From Janibacter anophelis NBRC 107843 (lineage in GTDB: Bacteria > Actinomycetota > Actinomycetes > Actinomycetales > Dermatophilaceae), in contig NZ_BCSQ01000002.1 in assembly GCF_001570945.1 (NCBI RefSeq), positions 39,139 to 103,138 of the forward strand: a DNA stretch of 64,000 bases, read 5' to 3'. The notes below the pieces were generated by a model. It was not told where the DNA came from. It did no database searches and worked only from the letters and a program-made list of their open reading frames with translations. Position 1 is the first letter of the stretch; every line of letters begins with the position of its first letter. Below are positions 17,759 to 27,741 of the stretch, one piece after another. A program made the position numbers and the translations under genes.

Positions 17759-18994
17759 ATGTGGGCGTCCGTGATCGACGTCGTGGGTATCGGGGACGAC
17801 GGCTGGGCCGGCCTGGACGAGGCCCGCCGCGGCCTCGTCGCGGGTGCCGCGACCCTGATCGGCGGGCGGCGCCACCTCGACCTCGTCGCCGACCACGCGC
17901 CGCACGCCGACCTCGTGGCCTGGCCCAGCCCCCTTCGTCCCGGGCTGGAGGCACTGCTGGAGGCGAAGGGAGACGCCGTCGTCCTCGCCAGTGGCGACCC
18001 GCTGCGCAGCGGCATCGGCACGACCCTCGTCGAGCTGCTCGGTCCGGAGTCCGTCCGGGTGCACCCGGCCATCGGCAGCGACGCCCTCGCCCGGGCCCGG
18101 CAGGGCTGGTCCGCGGAGGAGGCCGTCGTCGTCACCACCGTCGGTCGTGACCTCAGGGCCGTCCTGCCGCACCTGGCGCCCCGAGCGCGGCTGGTCGTCC
18201 TGTGCTCGACCGGCGAGGACCCCGCCCGGCTCGGTCGGCTGCTCACCGAGCACGGTTGGGGCGCAACGATGCTCACCGCCCGCTGGCACCTCGGCGGCGC
18301 GGAGGAGGGGGCGCGGTCCGAGCGAGCCCACGCCTTCACGGGGACCACACCCGACCTCGTCGTCGTCTGCGTCGAGGCCCGCACCCACGACCCGGTGACG
18401 GCCGCCGCCGCGGGTCCGGTACCGGGACGCGCCGAGGACTTCATCGACCACGACGGCCAGCTGACCAAGCGGGACGTGCGCGCCGGCGCCCTCGCCCGGC
18501 TGCGACCCACGCCCGGGGCGCACCTGTGGGACCTCGGGGCGGGCAACGGGTCGGTCGCCCTCGAGTGGTGCCTGGCGGTCGACCGCGCCACCGCGACCTG
18601 CGTCGAGCGCGACGCGACCCGCGCGTCCCGGATCACGGCCAACGCGCAGGCGCTGGGCCTCGCGGGCCGCGTCGACGTCGTCGTCGACGACACGACCACC
18701 ACCGACCTGTCCGCGCTGCCCGCCGCGGACGCCGTCTTCGTCGGCGGGGGCCTCGACCCGGACCTGCTCGCGCGGGCGTGGTCCTCCCTTCGCCCCGGGG
18801 CCAGGCTCGTCGCGCACGCCGTGACGCTCGAGGGCGAGTCGGCCCTGCTCGACCTGCACGCCCGCACCGGAGGCGAGCTGACCCGTACCAGCATCGAGCG
18901 CGCCGTGCCCCTCGGCCGCTTCCTGTCCTGGACCCCCGCCCGCACCGTCGTCCAGCTCGCCGCGACCCGCACCGACACCGAGGACCAGCCATGA
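17759..18994 (+). CDS. cobL: Precorrin-6Y C5,15-methyltransferase (decarboxylating), CbiE-CbiT fusion
   Basis: A 411-residue bifunctional enzyme. Residues 1-215 are the CbiE-type tetrapyrrole methylase (VVGIGDDGWAGL, LASGDPLRSGIGTTLVE), and residues about 225-411 the CbiT-type methyltransferase (LTKRDVRAGALARL, LWDLGAGNGSVALEW, FVGGGLD). It methylates C5 and C15 and decarboxylates the C12 side chain. ATG at 17759 follows AGGAGG by 11 bases. It is divergent from the chlID riboswitch and overlaps cobM by 4 bases (ATGA). I see no riboswitch of its own. Confidence 0.95.
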   Translation: MWASVIDVVGIGDDGWAGLDEARRGLVAGAATLIGGRRHLDLVADHAPHADLVAWPSPLRPGLEALLEAKGDAVVLASGDPLRSGIGTTLVELLGPESVRVHPAIGSDALARARQGWSAEEAVVVTTVGRDLRAVLPHLAPRARLVVLCSTGEDPARLGRLLTEHGWGATMLTARWHLGGAEEGARSERAHAFTGTTPDLVVVCVEARTHDPVTAAAAGPVPGRAEDFIDHDGQLTKRDVRAGALARLRPTPGAHLWDLGAGNGSVALEWCLAVDRATATCVERDATRASRITANAQALGLAGRVDVVVDDTTTTDLSALPAADAVFVGGGLDPDLLARAWSSLRPGARLVAHAVTLEGESALLDLHARTGGELTRTSIERAVPLGRFLSWTPARTVVQLAATRTDTEDQP

Positions 18995-19773
18995 CCGTCC
19001 ACTTCATCGGCGCCGGCCCCGGGGCCGCCGACCTGCTGACCGTGCGCGCCACCCGACTGCTTGCCGCGAGCCCGGTGTGCCTCTACGCCGGCACCTATCT
19101 CGACGCAGCGGTCCTCGAGCACTGCCCGCCCGCCGCCCGGCTCGTCGACACCCAGGCCCTCGACCTCGATGGCATCACCGCCGAGCTCGTCGCCGCCCAC
19201 GAGCGCGGCGAGGACGTCGCCCGGCTGTGCTCCGGCGACCCGAGCATCTACTCCGCGATCGCCGAGCAGACCCGTCGTCTCGACGCGGCCGGCGTGCCGT
19301 GGGACATCACCCCGGGCATCGGCGCCTACGCGGCGACCGCCGCCCGCCTCGGCCGCGAGCTCACCGTGCCCGAGGTCGCCCAGTCCGTCGTCCTCACCCG
19401 AGCGCAGCGCGACTCGACGGCGATGCCGTCGGGGGAGTCGCTCGAGGCCTTCGCCGCGACGGGGGCGACCCTCGTGCTGCACCTGGCAATCCGTCGCACC
19501 CGTGAGCTCGCCGAGCGCCTCGCGGAGCACTACGGCGCCGACTGCCCGGTCGCCGTGGCCTACCGGGTCGAGCAGCCCGAGGAGATCGTGCTGCGCGGGA
19601 CGCTCGCCGACATCGCCGACCAGGTCGAGTCGCACGATCTGCGGCAGGCCGCGATCATCGTCGTCGGTTGGGCACTGCGGGCCGAGGACTTCGTCGAGTC
19701 GCACCTCTACTCGTGCCAGCGGGTCGCCGCGCTCGATGAGACAGCGGCGGACATCGGGTCAGGGCTCCGCTAG
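18991..19773 (+). CDS. cobM: Precorrin-4 C11-methyltransferase
   Basis: A 260-residue SAM-dependent methylase. Family marks are VHFIGAGPGAADLLTVRATR, CLYAGTYLD, CSGDPSIYSAIAEQ, the TPGIGAYAATAARLGRELT loop, and LHLAIRR. It methylates C11 of precorrin-4. The ATG overlaps the cobL stop, so the two form a coupled pair. The TAG stop (19771-19773) is also the first part of the -10 element TAGGGT of the downstream riboswitch transcript. Confidence 0.96.
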   Translation: MTVHFIGAGPGAADLLTVRATRLLAASPVCLYAGTYLDAAVLEHCPPAARLVDTQALDLDGITAELVAAHERGEDVARLCSGDPSIYSAIAEQTRRLDAAGVPWDITPGIGAYAATAARLGRELTVPEVAQSVVLTRAQRDSTAMPSGESLEAFAATGATLVLHLAIRRTRELAERLAEHYGADCPVAVAYRVEQPEEIVLRGTLADIADQVESHDLRQAAIIVVGWALRAEDFVESHLYSCQRVAALDETAADIGSGLR

Positions 19774-19895
19774 GGTCACTCGGGCCATCGCTCTTCGATG
19801 AGGAACCCGGTGAGATCCCGGGACGGTCGCGCCACTGTGAGCGGGTCTTCCGCGAGTCAGGAACTCAGGGCGATGGCCTGACCCGGGACGCGTCA
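19771..19895 (+). promoter_or_regulatory. Promoter and cobalamin riboswitch for cbiMNQO
   Basis: TAGGGT at 19771-19776 fits a TANNNT -10 element and would start RNA near 19783. The transcript then carries GAGGAACCCGGTGAGATCCC, ACGGTCGCGCCACTGTGA and GCGAGTCAGGAACTC, the conserved segments of the cobalamin riboswitch in order. It ends about 17 bases before the cbiM start, so control of cobalt uptake by the end product is expected, probably by masking the ribosome site GGAGAGAG. Confidence 0.92.
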
Positions 19896-19911
19896 ATCCC
19901 GGAGAGAGTGA

Positions 19912-20595
19912 GTGCTTCTCGTGCACATCGCCGAGGGCTTCCTGCCACCCGTCCAGGCCGCCGCGTGGACCGCCGTGGCCGCCCCCTTCGTCATCCACGG
20001 CACCCGGAGGGCCACGCGTATCGTCCGCGACAACCCGAGCGCCCGCCTGCTGCTCGGAGCCGCGGGAGCCTTCACCTTCGTCATGTCGGCGATCAAGCTG
20101 CCGTCGGTCACGGGCTCCAGCTCACACCCGACCGGGACGGGCGTCGGAGCGATCATCTTCCGTCCGCCGGTCATGGCATTGCTCGGCACGATCGTCCTGC
20201 TCTTCCAAGCCCTGCTCCTCGCGCACGGCGGCCTGACGACCCTCGGCGCCAACGTCGTCTCGATGGCCGTCGTCGGTCCGTGGGTCGGGTACGGGCTCTT
20301 CCGTCTCCTGGCCGCGGCCCCCTTCATGGTCCGGGTCTTCGTCGGCGTCGCCGTCGCCGACCTCGCCACCTACGTCACGACGGCCACGCAGCTCGCGTTG
20401 GCGTACCCCGAGGGCGGCTTCATCGAGGCGTGGTCCCGATTCCTGGGGATCTTCGCCGTCACCCAGGTGCCGCTCGCGATCGTCGAAGGCCTGATCGGTG
20501 TGCTCTTGATCAATGCGCTCATCGCCTGGGCACGTCCCGAGATGGAGGACCTGCAGGTCCTCCGCACCGCTGACAAGGAGGCCGTCGATGCGTGA
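19912..20595 (+). CDS. cbiM: Energy-coupling-factor cobalt transporter, substrate-binding membrane subunit
   Basis: A 227-residue S-component with the N-terminal metal-binding signature VHIAEGFLPP; in this family the His near the processed N terminus binds Co2+. Conserved SAIKLPSVTGSSSHPTGTG and GLTTLGANVVSM follow, with about six helices. GTG at 19912 has GGAGAG nearby; GTG at 19921, giving MHIAEGF as in most homologues, is an alternative start. It overlaps cbiN by 8 bases. Confidence 0.95.
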   Translation: MLLVHIAEGFLPPVQAAAWTAVAAPFVIHGTRRATRIVRDNPSARLLLGAAGAFTFVMSAIKLPSVTGSSSHPTGTGVGAIIFRPPVMALLGTIVLLFQALLLAHGGLTTLGANVVSMAVVGPWVGYGLFRLLAAAPFMVRVFVGVAVADLATYVTTATQLALAYPEGGFIEAWSRFLGIFAVTQVPLAIVEGLIGVLLINALIAWARPEMEDLQVLRTADKEAVDA

Positions 20596-20926
20596 GGTCA
20601 TGACCTTCGGGCGCCGCGGCGTCGCCCTCGTCCTGCTGGCCGTCGTCGCCCTCCTCGCGATCGCCCTCTACCTCGGCGGTCGTGCGGCCGCCGGCGAGGA
20701 GGAGGCGTTCGGTGGCACCGATGCCGCTGCCACGGAGCAGCTCGAGGAGGCCGGCCACGAGCCGTGGTTCGAGCCGATCATGCCGCCCGCCGGCGGTGAG
20801 ATCGAGTCGGGCCTGTTCGCCCTGCAGGCCGGGCTGGGCGGGATCGCCCTCGGCTACGTCTTCGGCCGCTTGCGGGGCCGTCCTGCTCGCGCGGACGGCG
20901 ACGGCGCCGAGCCCGAAAGCGCCTGA
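20588..20926 (+). CDS. cbiN: Cobalt transport protein CbiN
   Basis: A 112-residue protein with one membrane helix at each end and an extracellular loop containing EAFGGTDAAATEQLEEAGHE and PWFEPI, the CbiN pattern; it assists metal insertion into CbiM. ATG at 20588 has AAGGAGG exactly 6 bases upstream and overlaps the cbiM stop. The tail is acidic. The stop overlaps the cbiQ ATG (TGATG). Confidence 0.93.
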   Translation: MREVMTFGRRGVALVLLAVVALLAIALYLGGRAAAGEEEAFGGTDAAATEQLEEAGHEPWFEPIMPPAGGEIESGLFALQAGLGGIALGYVFGRLRGRPARADGDGAEPESA

Positions 20927-21674
20927 TGGGGCTCTCCCTCGACGACGCGGCGTGGTCCTCCCCGTGGCGGACCCGCTCGACGCTGGAGAAGTCCGTGCTC
21001 TGCCTCGGTCTGCTCCTCGTCGCCGCGACGACGACCTCGGTGGTCGTCGCGGGCGCCGTCGGGATCTGCGTCCTGGCCATCACCGCCCGTGCACGCGTCC
21101 CCGCAGGGGTGTGGTGGCGCGCGATGCTCGGGCCCGCGGCCTTCATCGGTCTGGGAGCCGTGACGATAGCCGTGACCTTCGGTGGCGGTGACCTCGTGCG
21201 CTGGGGTCCCGTCGGTGTGGGCGCCGGGAGTGCCTCGCGCGCTCTCCTCGTGGCCACGCGGGCGCTCGCCGCCACCGCGGCCATGGTCCTGCTCGCCGCG
21301 ACCACCCCGATGGTCGACCTGCTCGCGGGCCTGCGACGCGCTCGGGTGCCGGAGGTCGCCGTCGACATCGCCGCGGTGACCTACCGGATGATCTTCTCCC
21401 TCCTGGACGTGGCCACCTCGATCCGCGCGGCCCAGGCGGGACGGCTCGGATACGCCAGCGGGGGCGCGGCGCGCCGCTCCGTCGGGCTGCTCGCCGCTGC
21501 GGTGCTCGTCGGCGCGTGGGACCGGGCGCGTCGGCTGGAGGAGGGCCTCGCCGGGCGCGGGGGAGTCGGCGCGGTGCCGGTCGTGCCTGCCCGGGACGTG
21601 TCGACCCCCTTCGTCGTGGCGGGTGCGTCGCTCGTGCTCGCTCTGGCAGCGATGTCGTTGGGAGCTGGACTGTC

Positions 21675-21678
<4 letters not shown>
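20926..21678 (+). CDS. cbiQ: Cobalt ECF transporter, T-component
   Basis: A 250-residue membrane protein linking CbiM to the ATPase. The cytoplasmic coupling motifs typical of T-components are visible around RRARVPEVAVDIAAVTYRM and SIRAAQAGRLGYASG, with about five helices and a basic loop RARRLEEGLAGRG. It starts at an ATG sharing one base with the cbiN stop and overlaps cbiO by 4 bases (GTGA). Confidence 0.93.
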
Positions 21679-22556
<878 letters not shown>

Positions 22557-22559
22557 GGG

Positions 22560-23057
22560 TCATCGCCGCGCGGCGAGCAGCTGCTCCCGCAGGATGTCGG
22601 CGTGGCCCCCGTGCTGGGCCAGCTCGCGCAGCACGTGCAGCAGGATGAAGCGCATGGGGAGCGGCCCACGCCGGTTGCCCGTCACCACGTCGTCGAGATC
22701 GAGCCGGGTCATCGCCGCACGCGAGGCTTCGCAGGCGGCGCGGTGGGTGGCGGTGACCGAGGTGATCGTGTCGTGCGGCCCCAGGACGAAGGACTCGTCC
22801 GGGCCGGCCGGCAACCCGAGCTCGGCGCGGGAGCGACCCGTCACTGCCTCCTCGAACCACACCCGCTCGACGAAGGTGACGTGCTTGACCAGGCCCAGCA
22901 GCGTCGTCCGCGACGGCACGAGCGACCGGCGCGCCTCCTCCTCCGTCAGCCCCTCGAGACAGCCGGCGAGCAGGGCGCGGTGCTCGTCGATGAGACCGAG
23001 GAGCTGGTCGCGCAGCGGCGCGTCGAAGGCGACCCCGTGCTCCCGGCCCGGCGTCAC
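22560..23057 (-). CDS. DinB family protein (DUF664-like)
   Basis: A 165-residue four-helix protein of the DinB superfamily. Three His positions of the metal site can be seen: in LIDEHRALL, VKHVTFVERVWF and ELAQHGGHADILREQL, the last being the family signature. In actinobacteria many members are mycothiol-dependent transferases; the substrate here is unknown. ATG overlaps the stop of the upstream RibD-like gene by 4 bases. It interrupts the cobalamin locus and has no evident link to it. Confidence 0.85.
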   Translation of the reverse strand: MTPGREHGVAFDAPLRDQLLGLIDEHRALLAGCLEGLTEEEARRSLVPSRTTLLGLVKHVTFVERVWFEEAVTGRSRAELGLPAGPDESFVLGPHDTITSVTATHRAACEASRAAMTRLDLDDVVTGNRRGPLPMRFILLHVLRELAQHGGHADILREQLLAARR

Positions 23058-23677
23058 GGTCCACCCTCGGCGTAGACCTCAGCAGCCCCGTCGACCTCGC
23101 CGATGCGGCGCGGCTCCGGGCCGACGACGTCGAAGAGCATCGCGGTGAACTGGCCGTCGCGCTCGACCCGCACCCGCTGCAGCCGCAGCCGCCGGGGGAG
23201 CAGCGGCGCGCCGGCCCCGAGCGTGACCGGGGTCTGGTGGATCCACACCCGGTCGAGCAGGCCGGCGTCGGCGAACTGGCCGGCGAGGTCGCCGCCCCCG
23301 ACGATCCACACGTCCTTGCCGTCCGCGGCCTCCGTCGCGGCCGCGTGCAGCTCCCGGACGTCGCCGGCGAAGGAGGTCACCCCCTTCGGCAGGTCGAGGT
23401 CGCGGTGCGTGACGATCCACGACGGCTGCTCGTAGGGCCAGGCGAACTCCTGCCCGTCGTGCGTCAGCTCGCGGTGCACCCACGCGTAGGTGTTGGCACC
23501 GCAGACCACGGCCCCGACCGTCGGGATGAACTGGTCGAAGTCCAGGGTCGCGCCGTCGCCGTACCGACCCTGCGGATCCTTGTCGTGGCCGGGCGTCGCG
23601 AAGAGCCACGACAGGCTCTCCTCGTCGTCGGCGATGTAGCCGTCCAGGCTCGTCGCGGTGCAGTAGATCGTGGCCAT
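23054..23677 (-). CDS. Dihydrofolate reductase-like (RibD C-terminal) protein
   Basis: A 207-residue protein of the RibD C-terminal/dihydrofolate reductase fold. The start MATIYCTATSLDGYIAD, the VCGANTYAWV segment and DVWIVGGGDLAGQFADAGLLD are characteristic, with GAPLLPRRLRL near the end. Such single-domain actinobacterial proteins are probably NADPH reductases of unknown substrate rather than true riboflavin enzymes. It overlaps the downstream DinB gene and is probably cotranscribed with it. Confidence 0.85.
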   Translation of the reverse strand: MATIYCTATSLDGYIADDEESLSWLFATPGHDKDPQGRYGDGATLDFDQFIPTVGAVVCGANTYAWVHRELTHDGQEFAWPYEQPSWIVTHRDLDLPKGVTSFAGDVRELHAAATEAADGKDVWIVGGGDLAGQFADAGLLDRVWIHQTPVTLGAGAPLLPRRLRLQRVRVERDGQFTAMLFDVVGPEPRRIGEVDGAAEVYAEGGP

Positions 23678-23740
23678 GCTCACAGCGTGGCACCGTGCAC
23701 CGACAGTGGTCGAGGCGTGGCCTCGGGAGAGGATGAGCGG

Positions 23741-24298
23741 GTGAACCGCATCTTCCGCATCGTCTGGGCCGCCGCGACCGCACGCCGCCGTGGTCGCGTC
23801 GCCCCCGGTGAGCACGGCGTCCTCCCGCTGCGTGTGCTGCCCAACGACATCGACTTCGCCGGGCACATGAACAACGGGGTCTACTTCACCAAGGCCGACC
23901 TCGGCCGCATCGACCTGGCGATCCGCTCGGGCTGGGGCCGCGCGCAGGTGCGCAAGCGCATCTCGCCGGTCGTCATGCAGGAGACGATGACCTTCCGCAC
24001 CTCGCTGCAGCCGCTCCAGCGCTACGAGCTGCACACCGCGCTCGCCGGCTGGGACCGGGTCAGCGTGTACTACGAGCAGCGGTTCGTCGTCGACGGTCAG
24101 GTGTGCGCCCAGGCTCTGGTGCGGATGCGGTTCCTCCAGCGGGGCAAGGGCCTCGACACCGACCGCCTGTGGCAGCTCCTCGGCATCGACCCGCCGCCCT
24201 CGACCGTCCCGGAGTGGGCGAAGGGGTGGGGAGACGGCGCCCGCCTCCCGTCGCCCCGCGCGGACGCGCCGGCCGGACCGCCGCCCTTCTGGGCCTGA
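23741..24298 (+). CDS. Thioesterase family protein (hotdog fold)
   Basis: A 185-residue protein with the 4HBT-like signature PNDIDFAGHMNNGVYFTKAD, in which the Asp and HMNN are typical of acyl-CoA thioesterases of the THEM6/PaaI-like type. The C terminus is proline-rich. The GTG start at 23741 is preceded by GGAGAGGATGAG. It is divergent from the RibD-like gene and convergent with cobIJ 12 bases on. The acyl substrate is unknown, and no role in cobalamin synthesis is suggested. Confidence 0.82.
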   Translation: MNRIFRIVWAAATARRRGRVAPGEHGVLPLRVLPNDIDFAGHMNNGVYFTKADLGRIDLAIRSGWGRAQVRKRISPVVMQETMTFRTSLQPLQRYELHTALAGWDRVSVYYEQRFVVDGQVCAQALVRMRFLQRGKGLDTDRLWQLLGIDPPPSTVPEWAKGWGDGARLPSPRADAPAGPPPFWA

Positions 24299-24310
24299 GC
24301 CCGCGGCACC

Positions 24311-25888
24311 TCACCCCACCGAGCGCGGCGTCCAGACCCGTCCGTCGTCGGTGACCCGGGTGCTCGATGCACCGATGACGACGAGGCAGCCCATGTCGAC
24401 CGACTCGACGTCGAGCTCACCGAGGCGGGTGATCGCCACGGACTCGGCGTCGCGGCCCACGTGCCGGGCCACGACGACGACGCGGTCCGGGCCCACGGCG
24501 TCGACGAGCAGGTCGCGGGCCCGGCCCAGCGTGTCCGGTCGTGAGGCAGACCGCGGGTTGTACAGCGCCATCGTGACGTCGTGCGTCGCGAGCGCGGTGA
24601 GTCGGTCGGCGAGCACCTCCCACGGCTTGAGGTTGTCGCTGAGATTGACCAGCGCGTGGTCGCCGCCGAGCACGGCGCCGACGAGGGCGCTCGCGGCGTG
24701 CGCCGCGGTGACCCCCGGCACGACCCGCACGGGCACGTCCGTGTAGCCGGCGTCCTCGGCGACGGCGGTCTCCCGCGACTCGAAGAGTGCGGTCGCCATG
24801 CCGAAGACCCCCGCGTCGCCACCGGAGACGATGGCCACGTCGTCCCCCGAGCGCGCCAGGTCCAGGGCGAGGCGACCGCGGTCGAGCTCGACGGTGTTGC
24901 CGGAGGAGTGTCGGGTCAACCCCTCGCGCTGCGGCACGCGCGCGACGTACGGGGCGTATCCGACGACGTGGTCGACCTGTGCCAGGACGTCCGAGGCCTC
25001 GGGAGTGAGCCACCGCTCCGGCCCCGGGCCGAGGCCGACGACGTGCACGGTCCCGCTTCGCCGATCGAGGTGCGAGGCCGCCTGCGGCCGAGCCTCGAGA
25101 TCACGCTCACCCGCCGTGATCCGCGCGAAGTCCGCGGCTCGGCCGGCCGCGTCGTCGCGCAGTCCCTCACCGGGCACCACGACGAGCGACATGTACGGCA
25201 CGCGACCCTCGTCGACGTCGGCCGCCGGCAGGACGACCTCGCCTGCGCCGGAGGCGCGCTCGACGTAGACGGCGCGCTCGAGCATCCCGGCCTGGCGCAG
25301 CGCCTCGCGGACGCCGGTGAAGGTGCGTCCGAGCTTCATGATGATCGCTGCGTCCGTGTCGGCGAGGCGGCGGGCGAGCTCCGGCACCGGCAGCGTGCCG
25401 GGCAGCACCGTGAGGGTGTCCTCGTGGCGGCACAGCCCGGTCGCGACGGCCGCCGTGGCCGCCGACATGGAGGTGATGCCGGGGACGACCTCGGTGGGGT
25501 AGCGCGGGCTCAGCCGGTCGTGGACGTACATGAAGGAGCCGAAGAACAGCGGGTCGCCGACCGCGAGGACGACGACGGTGCGCCCCTGTGACAGGTGCGC
25601 CTCGAGACGGTCGCTGCACTCGTCGTAGAAGTCGGCGAGCGCCCCGTAGTACCCGCGCGGGTGGTCGGTGGAGCCGGTCGTCACCGGGTAGCGCAGCTCC
25701 TCCTCGATGACGCCGTCGGGGATGAGGTCGGCGGCGATGCCCCGCGCCATCGACTGCTTGCCGGTGCCCGAGTGGTAGGCGATGACGTCGGCGTCGCGGA
25801 TGAGCCGGGCGGCCTTGAGGGTGATGAGCTCGGGGTCGCCGGGGCCGATGCCGACGCCGTAGAAGTGGCCGGTGCCCTTGTCGCTCAT
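24311..25888 (-). CDS. cobIJ: Fused precorrin-2 C20- and precorrin-3B C17-methyltransferase
   Basis: A 525-residue fusion like mycobacterial CobIJ. Residues 1-250 are CobI: GVGIGPGDPELITLKAARLI, AVGDPLFFGSFMYVHDRL, VPGITSMSAATAA. Residues about 275-525 are CobJ: VVGLGPGPERWLTPEASDVL, VGYAPYVARVP, the SGGDAGVFGMA loop and ALYNPRSASRPD. CobI methylates C20 of precorrin-2, and CobJ methylates C17 with ring contraction. ATG 25888 overlaps the cobH stop by 4 bases. It is the last gene of the cobG-cobH-cobIJ operon and ends 12 bases from the convergent thioesterase gene. Confidence 0.96.
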   Translation of the reverse strand: MSDKGTGHFYGVGIGPGDPELITLKAARLIRDADVIAYHSGTGKQSMARGIAADLIPDGVIEEELRYPVTTGSTDHPRGYYGALADFYDECSDRLEAHLSQGRTVVVLAVGDPLFFGSFMYVHDRLSPRYPTEVVPGITSMSAATAAVATGLCRHEDTLTVLPGTLPVPELARRLADTDAAIIMKLGRTFTGVREALRQAGMLERAVYVERASGAGEVVLPAADVDEGRVPYMSLVVVPGEGLRDDAAGRAADFARITAGERDLEARPQAASHLDRRSGTVHVVGLGPGPERWLTPEASDVLAQVDHVVGYAPYVARVPQREGLTRHSSGNTVELDRGRLALDLARSGDDVAIVSGGDAGVFGMATALFESRETAVAEDAGYTDVPVRVVPGVTAAHAASALVGAVLGGDHALVNLSDNLKPWEVLADRLTALATHDVTMALYNPRSASRPDTLGRARDLLVDAVGPDRVVVVARHVGRDAESVAITRLGELDVESVDMGCLVVIGASSTRVTDDGRVWTPRSVG

Positions 25889-26550
25889 GCCAGCTCGTCC
25901 GGGTTGGCCAGGGCGTTGAGCGCGGCGGCGGCCATCGCGGACCCACCGCGGCGACCGTGGACGACGAGCCACGGGACCGGTCCGCCGGGCAGGTCGTGCT
26001 CGGCGAGGGCGACCTTGGACTCTGCCGACCCGACGAAGCCGACCGGCATGCCGACGATCGCGGCCGGTCGCGGTGCGCCGTCGCGGAGCAGCTCGAGCAG
26101 GTGGAAGAGGGCGGTCGGCGCGTTGCCGATCGCGACGACGGAGCCCCCGAGACGCTCGCCCCACAGGGAGACCGCGGCGGCCGCGCGGGTGGTGTCCCAC
26201 TCCGCGGCGAGGGCCGGGACGCGTGCGTCGCGCAGCGTGCAGACGACCTCGTTGTCGGCGGGCAGGCGTCGCCGCGTGACGCCGGAGGCGAGCATGTTGC
26301 TGTCGGTGAGGATGGGCGACCCGGCGACCAGGGCGGCGTGCGCAGCGGCCGCCACGTGTGGGTGGGCGGCGATCTCGCTGGTGATCGCGACGTCCCCCGC
26401 GGCGTGGATGATCCGGACCGCGGCACCGTGCAGGTCGGCCGGCAGGCCCGTGAGGTCGGCCTCGTCGCGGATCATGCCGAAGGAGCGGCGGTAGATCTCC
26501 TGGCCGTCGGTGACGTAGTCGTAGCGGCGGGTGGGGCGAAGGGGGTCCAT
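25885..26550 (-). CDS. cobH: Precorrin-8X methylmutase
   Basis: A 221-residue CobH/CbiC that moves a methyl group from C11 to C12, forming hydrogenobyrinate. The catalytic His is in VRIIHAAGDVAI, and GNAPTALFHLLELL and IVGMPVGFVGSAESK are signature segments, with the final VVHGRRGGSAMAAAALNAL. ATG at 26550 shares one base with the cobG TGA. Operon with cobG and cobIJ. Confidence 0.96.
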   Translation of the reverse strand: MDPLRPTRRYDYVTDGQEIYRRSFGMIRDEADLTGLPADLHGAAVRIIHAAGDVAITSEIAAHPHVAAAAHAALVAGSPILTDSNMLASGVTRRRLPADNEVVCTLRDARVPALAAEWDTTRAAAAVSLWGERLGGSVVAIGNAPTALFHLLELLRDGAPRPAAIVGMPVGFVGSAESKVALAEHDLPGGPVPWLVVHGRRGGSAMAAAALNALANPDELA

Positions 26551-27692
26551 CAGGCCTTCCTGAGTGGGGAGCGTTGTGCGGCAACGATGTCCGCGACGGA
26601 TGACGGGGTGAGCGACGTGGTGTGGGGGCGGGCGGGGTGGCCGCAGGCGCGCTCGCAGCCGATGACGTGCACGGGTGGGCCGGCTGGGTCGAGCAGGGGA
26701 GCGGCCTCGCGGGCGAGGTCGCGGGTCGGGGTGCTCGTGCGCGCGCAGGCGGGAGCCCCGGCGCAGGCCGTGAGGATCGTCCAGGGGGAGTCGGGGCGCG
26801 TGACGAACCCGGCGGTCTCGAGCTCTGCCGCCTGGATGGCCCCGCCCGGCAAGACGACCGACCGCCACGGGGTGAGCCGCATCGTGGTCTCGCCACGTTC
26901 GTCGAGGTGTGAGGAGCTCTGCGACGAACCTCGAGACGCGACGAGGGCCTGCGCCATGCGGGGCGTGAGCAGTCCCAGCGGCAGGAGCGCGACGAGGTCC
27001 TCGCCGACCGGCCCGGCGACGGGCGGCGCGCCGGCCTCCACGACGACGACGGTGCCCCCCGGCAGCAGGTCGACCCGTGCCTCGGGCGACAGGTCGCGGA
27101 CATTCCACGTGCGTGCATCCGGGCGGGTGGCCAGGAACCGCCGCGCCACGTCGAGTGCGGCCTGCGCGGCGTCGGCCCGGTCCACGACGACCGACCGACC
27201 GTCGACGAGCACCCGGGCGGTACTCCCTTCGTCGACGATCGCCACGTCCCACGGCTCCCCGAGCACCGGTCCGCCCGGGCCCGCGACGGCGAGCAGGAAG
27301 CGGCCCGGCAGCTGCGCGAGCCCGGGGTCGGCGAGCAGCGCCGCGTCGAGCGCGGCGACGAGGTCATCGAGCGCTGGGTCCGGGTCGGCGACGATGTTGC
27401 GCGCCTTGTCGTGCTCGCCCGAGGGGACGAGTCCCAGGTCGCCGATGGCGGTGATGAGCTCGCGGGGGAGCGGGTCCGGCAGACCACGCAGCTGCAGGCT
27501 CCCACGCGAGGTCACCGTGACGTCAGGATCGCCGAAGGTGCCTGCGAGAGAGCAGATCTCGGCCAAGGTCGAGGCCGCCACGCGCCCGCCCGGCACCCGC
27601 AACCGGACCATCGCCCCGTCCGCGGAGACGAAGGGGGTGAGCAGCCCCGGGCAGCGGTCGGCGCCGCTGCGGGAGGACGAGGGGGTGGCCAC
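26550..27692 (-). CDS. cobG: Precorrin-3B synthase
   Basis: A 380-residue monooxygenase of the nitrite/sulfite reductase family that uses a [4Fe-4S] cluster and oxygen to make precorrin-3B, which marks the aerobic pathway. Two ferredoxin-like halves are recognisable (MVRLRVPGG..., TSRGSLQLRGLPD; later MRLTPWRSVVLPG), and the cluster cysteines lie in TACAGAPACART and VIGCERACGHP. GTG at 27692 is chosen because TAGGCT (minus strand, 27706-27701), a -10 element, ends 8 bases upstream, so the mRNA is almost leaderless; the open frame upstream of it lacks homology. Confidence 0.92.
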   Translation of the reverse strand: MATPSSSRSGADRCPGLLTPFVSADGAMVRLRVPGGRVAASTLAEICSLAGTFGDPDVTVTSRGSLQLRGLPDPLPRELITAIGDLGLVPSGEHDKARNIVADPDPALDDLVAALDAALLADPGLAQLPGRFLLAVAGPGGPVLGEPWDVAIVDEGSTARVLVDGRSVVVDRADAAQAALDVARRFLATRPDARTWNVRDLSPEARVDLLPGGTVVVVEAGAPPVAGPVGEDLVALLPLGLLTPRMAQALVASRGSSQSSSHLDERGETTMRLTPWRSVVLPGGAIQAAELETAGFVTRPDSPWTILTACAGAPACARTSTPTRDLAREAAPLLDPAGPPVHVIGCERACGHPARPHTTSLTPSSVADIVAAQRSPLRKA

Positions 27693-27741
27693 GGCGCAGC
27701 AGCCTACGTGGCCCCCGGACGCCCTTGGGTAGAGTGCGACG
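27693..27741. promoter_or_regulatory. Divergent promoters for cobG and the cobN riboswitch
   Basis: The 49-base gap holds two -10-like TANNNT hexamers facing away from each other: TAGGCT on the minus strand (27706-27701), which would start cobG RNA 2 bases before its GTG, and TAGAGT on the plus strand (27730-27735), which would start RNA near 27742, at the 5' edge of the cobN riboswitch. No -35 hexamer is convincing on either side. Only the cobN direction can be controlled by the riboswitch RNA. Confidence 0.5.
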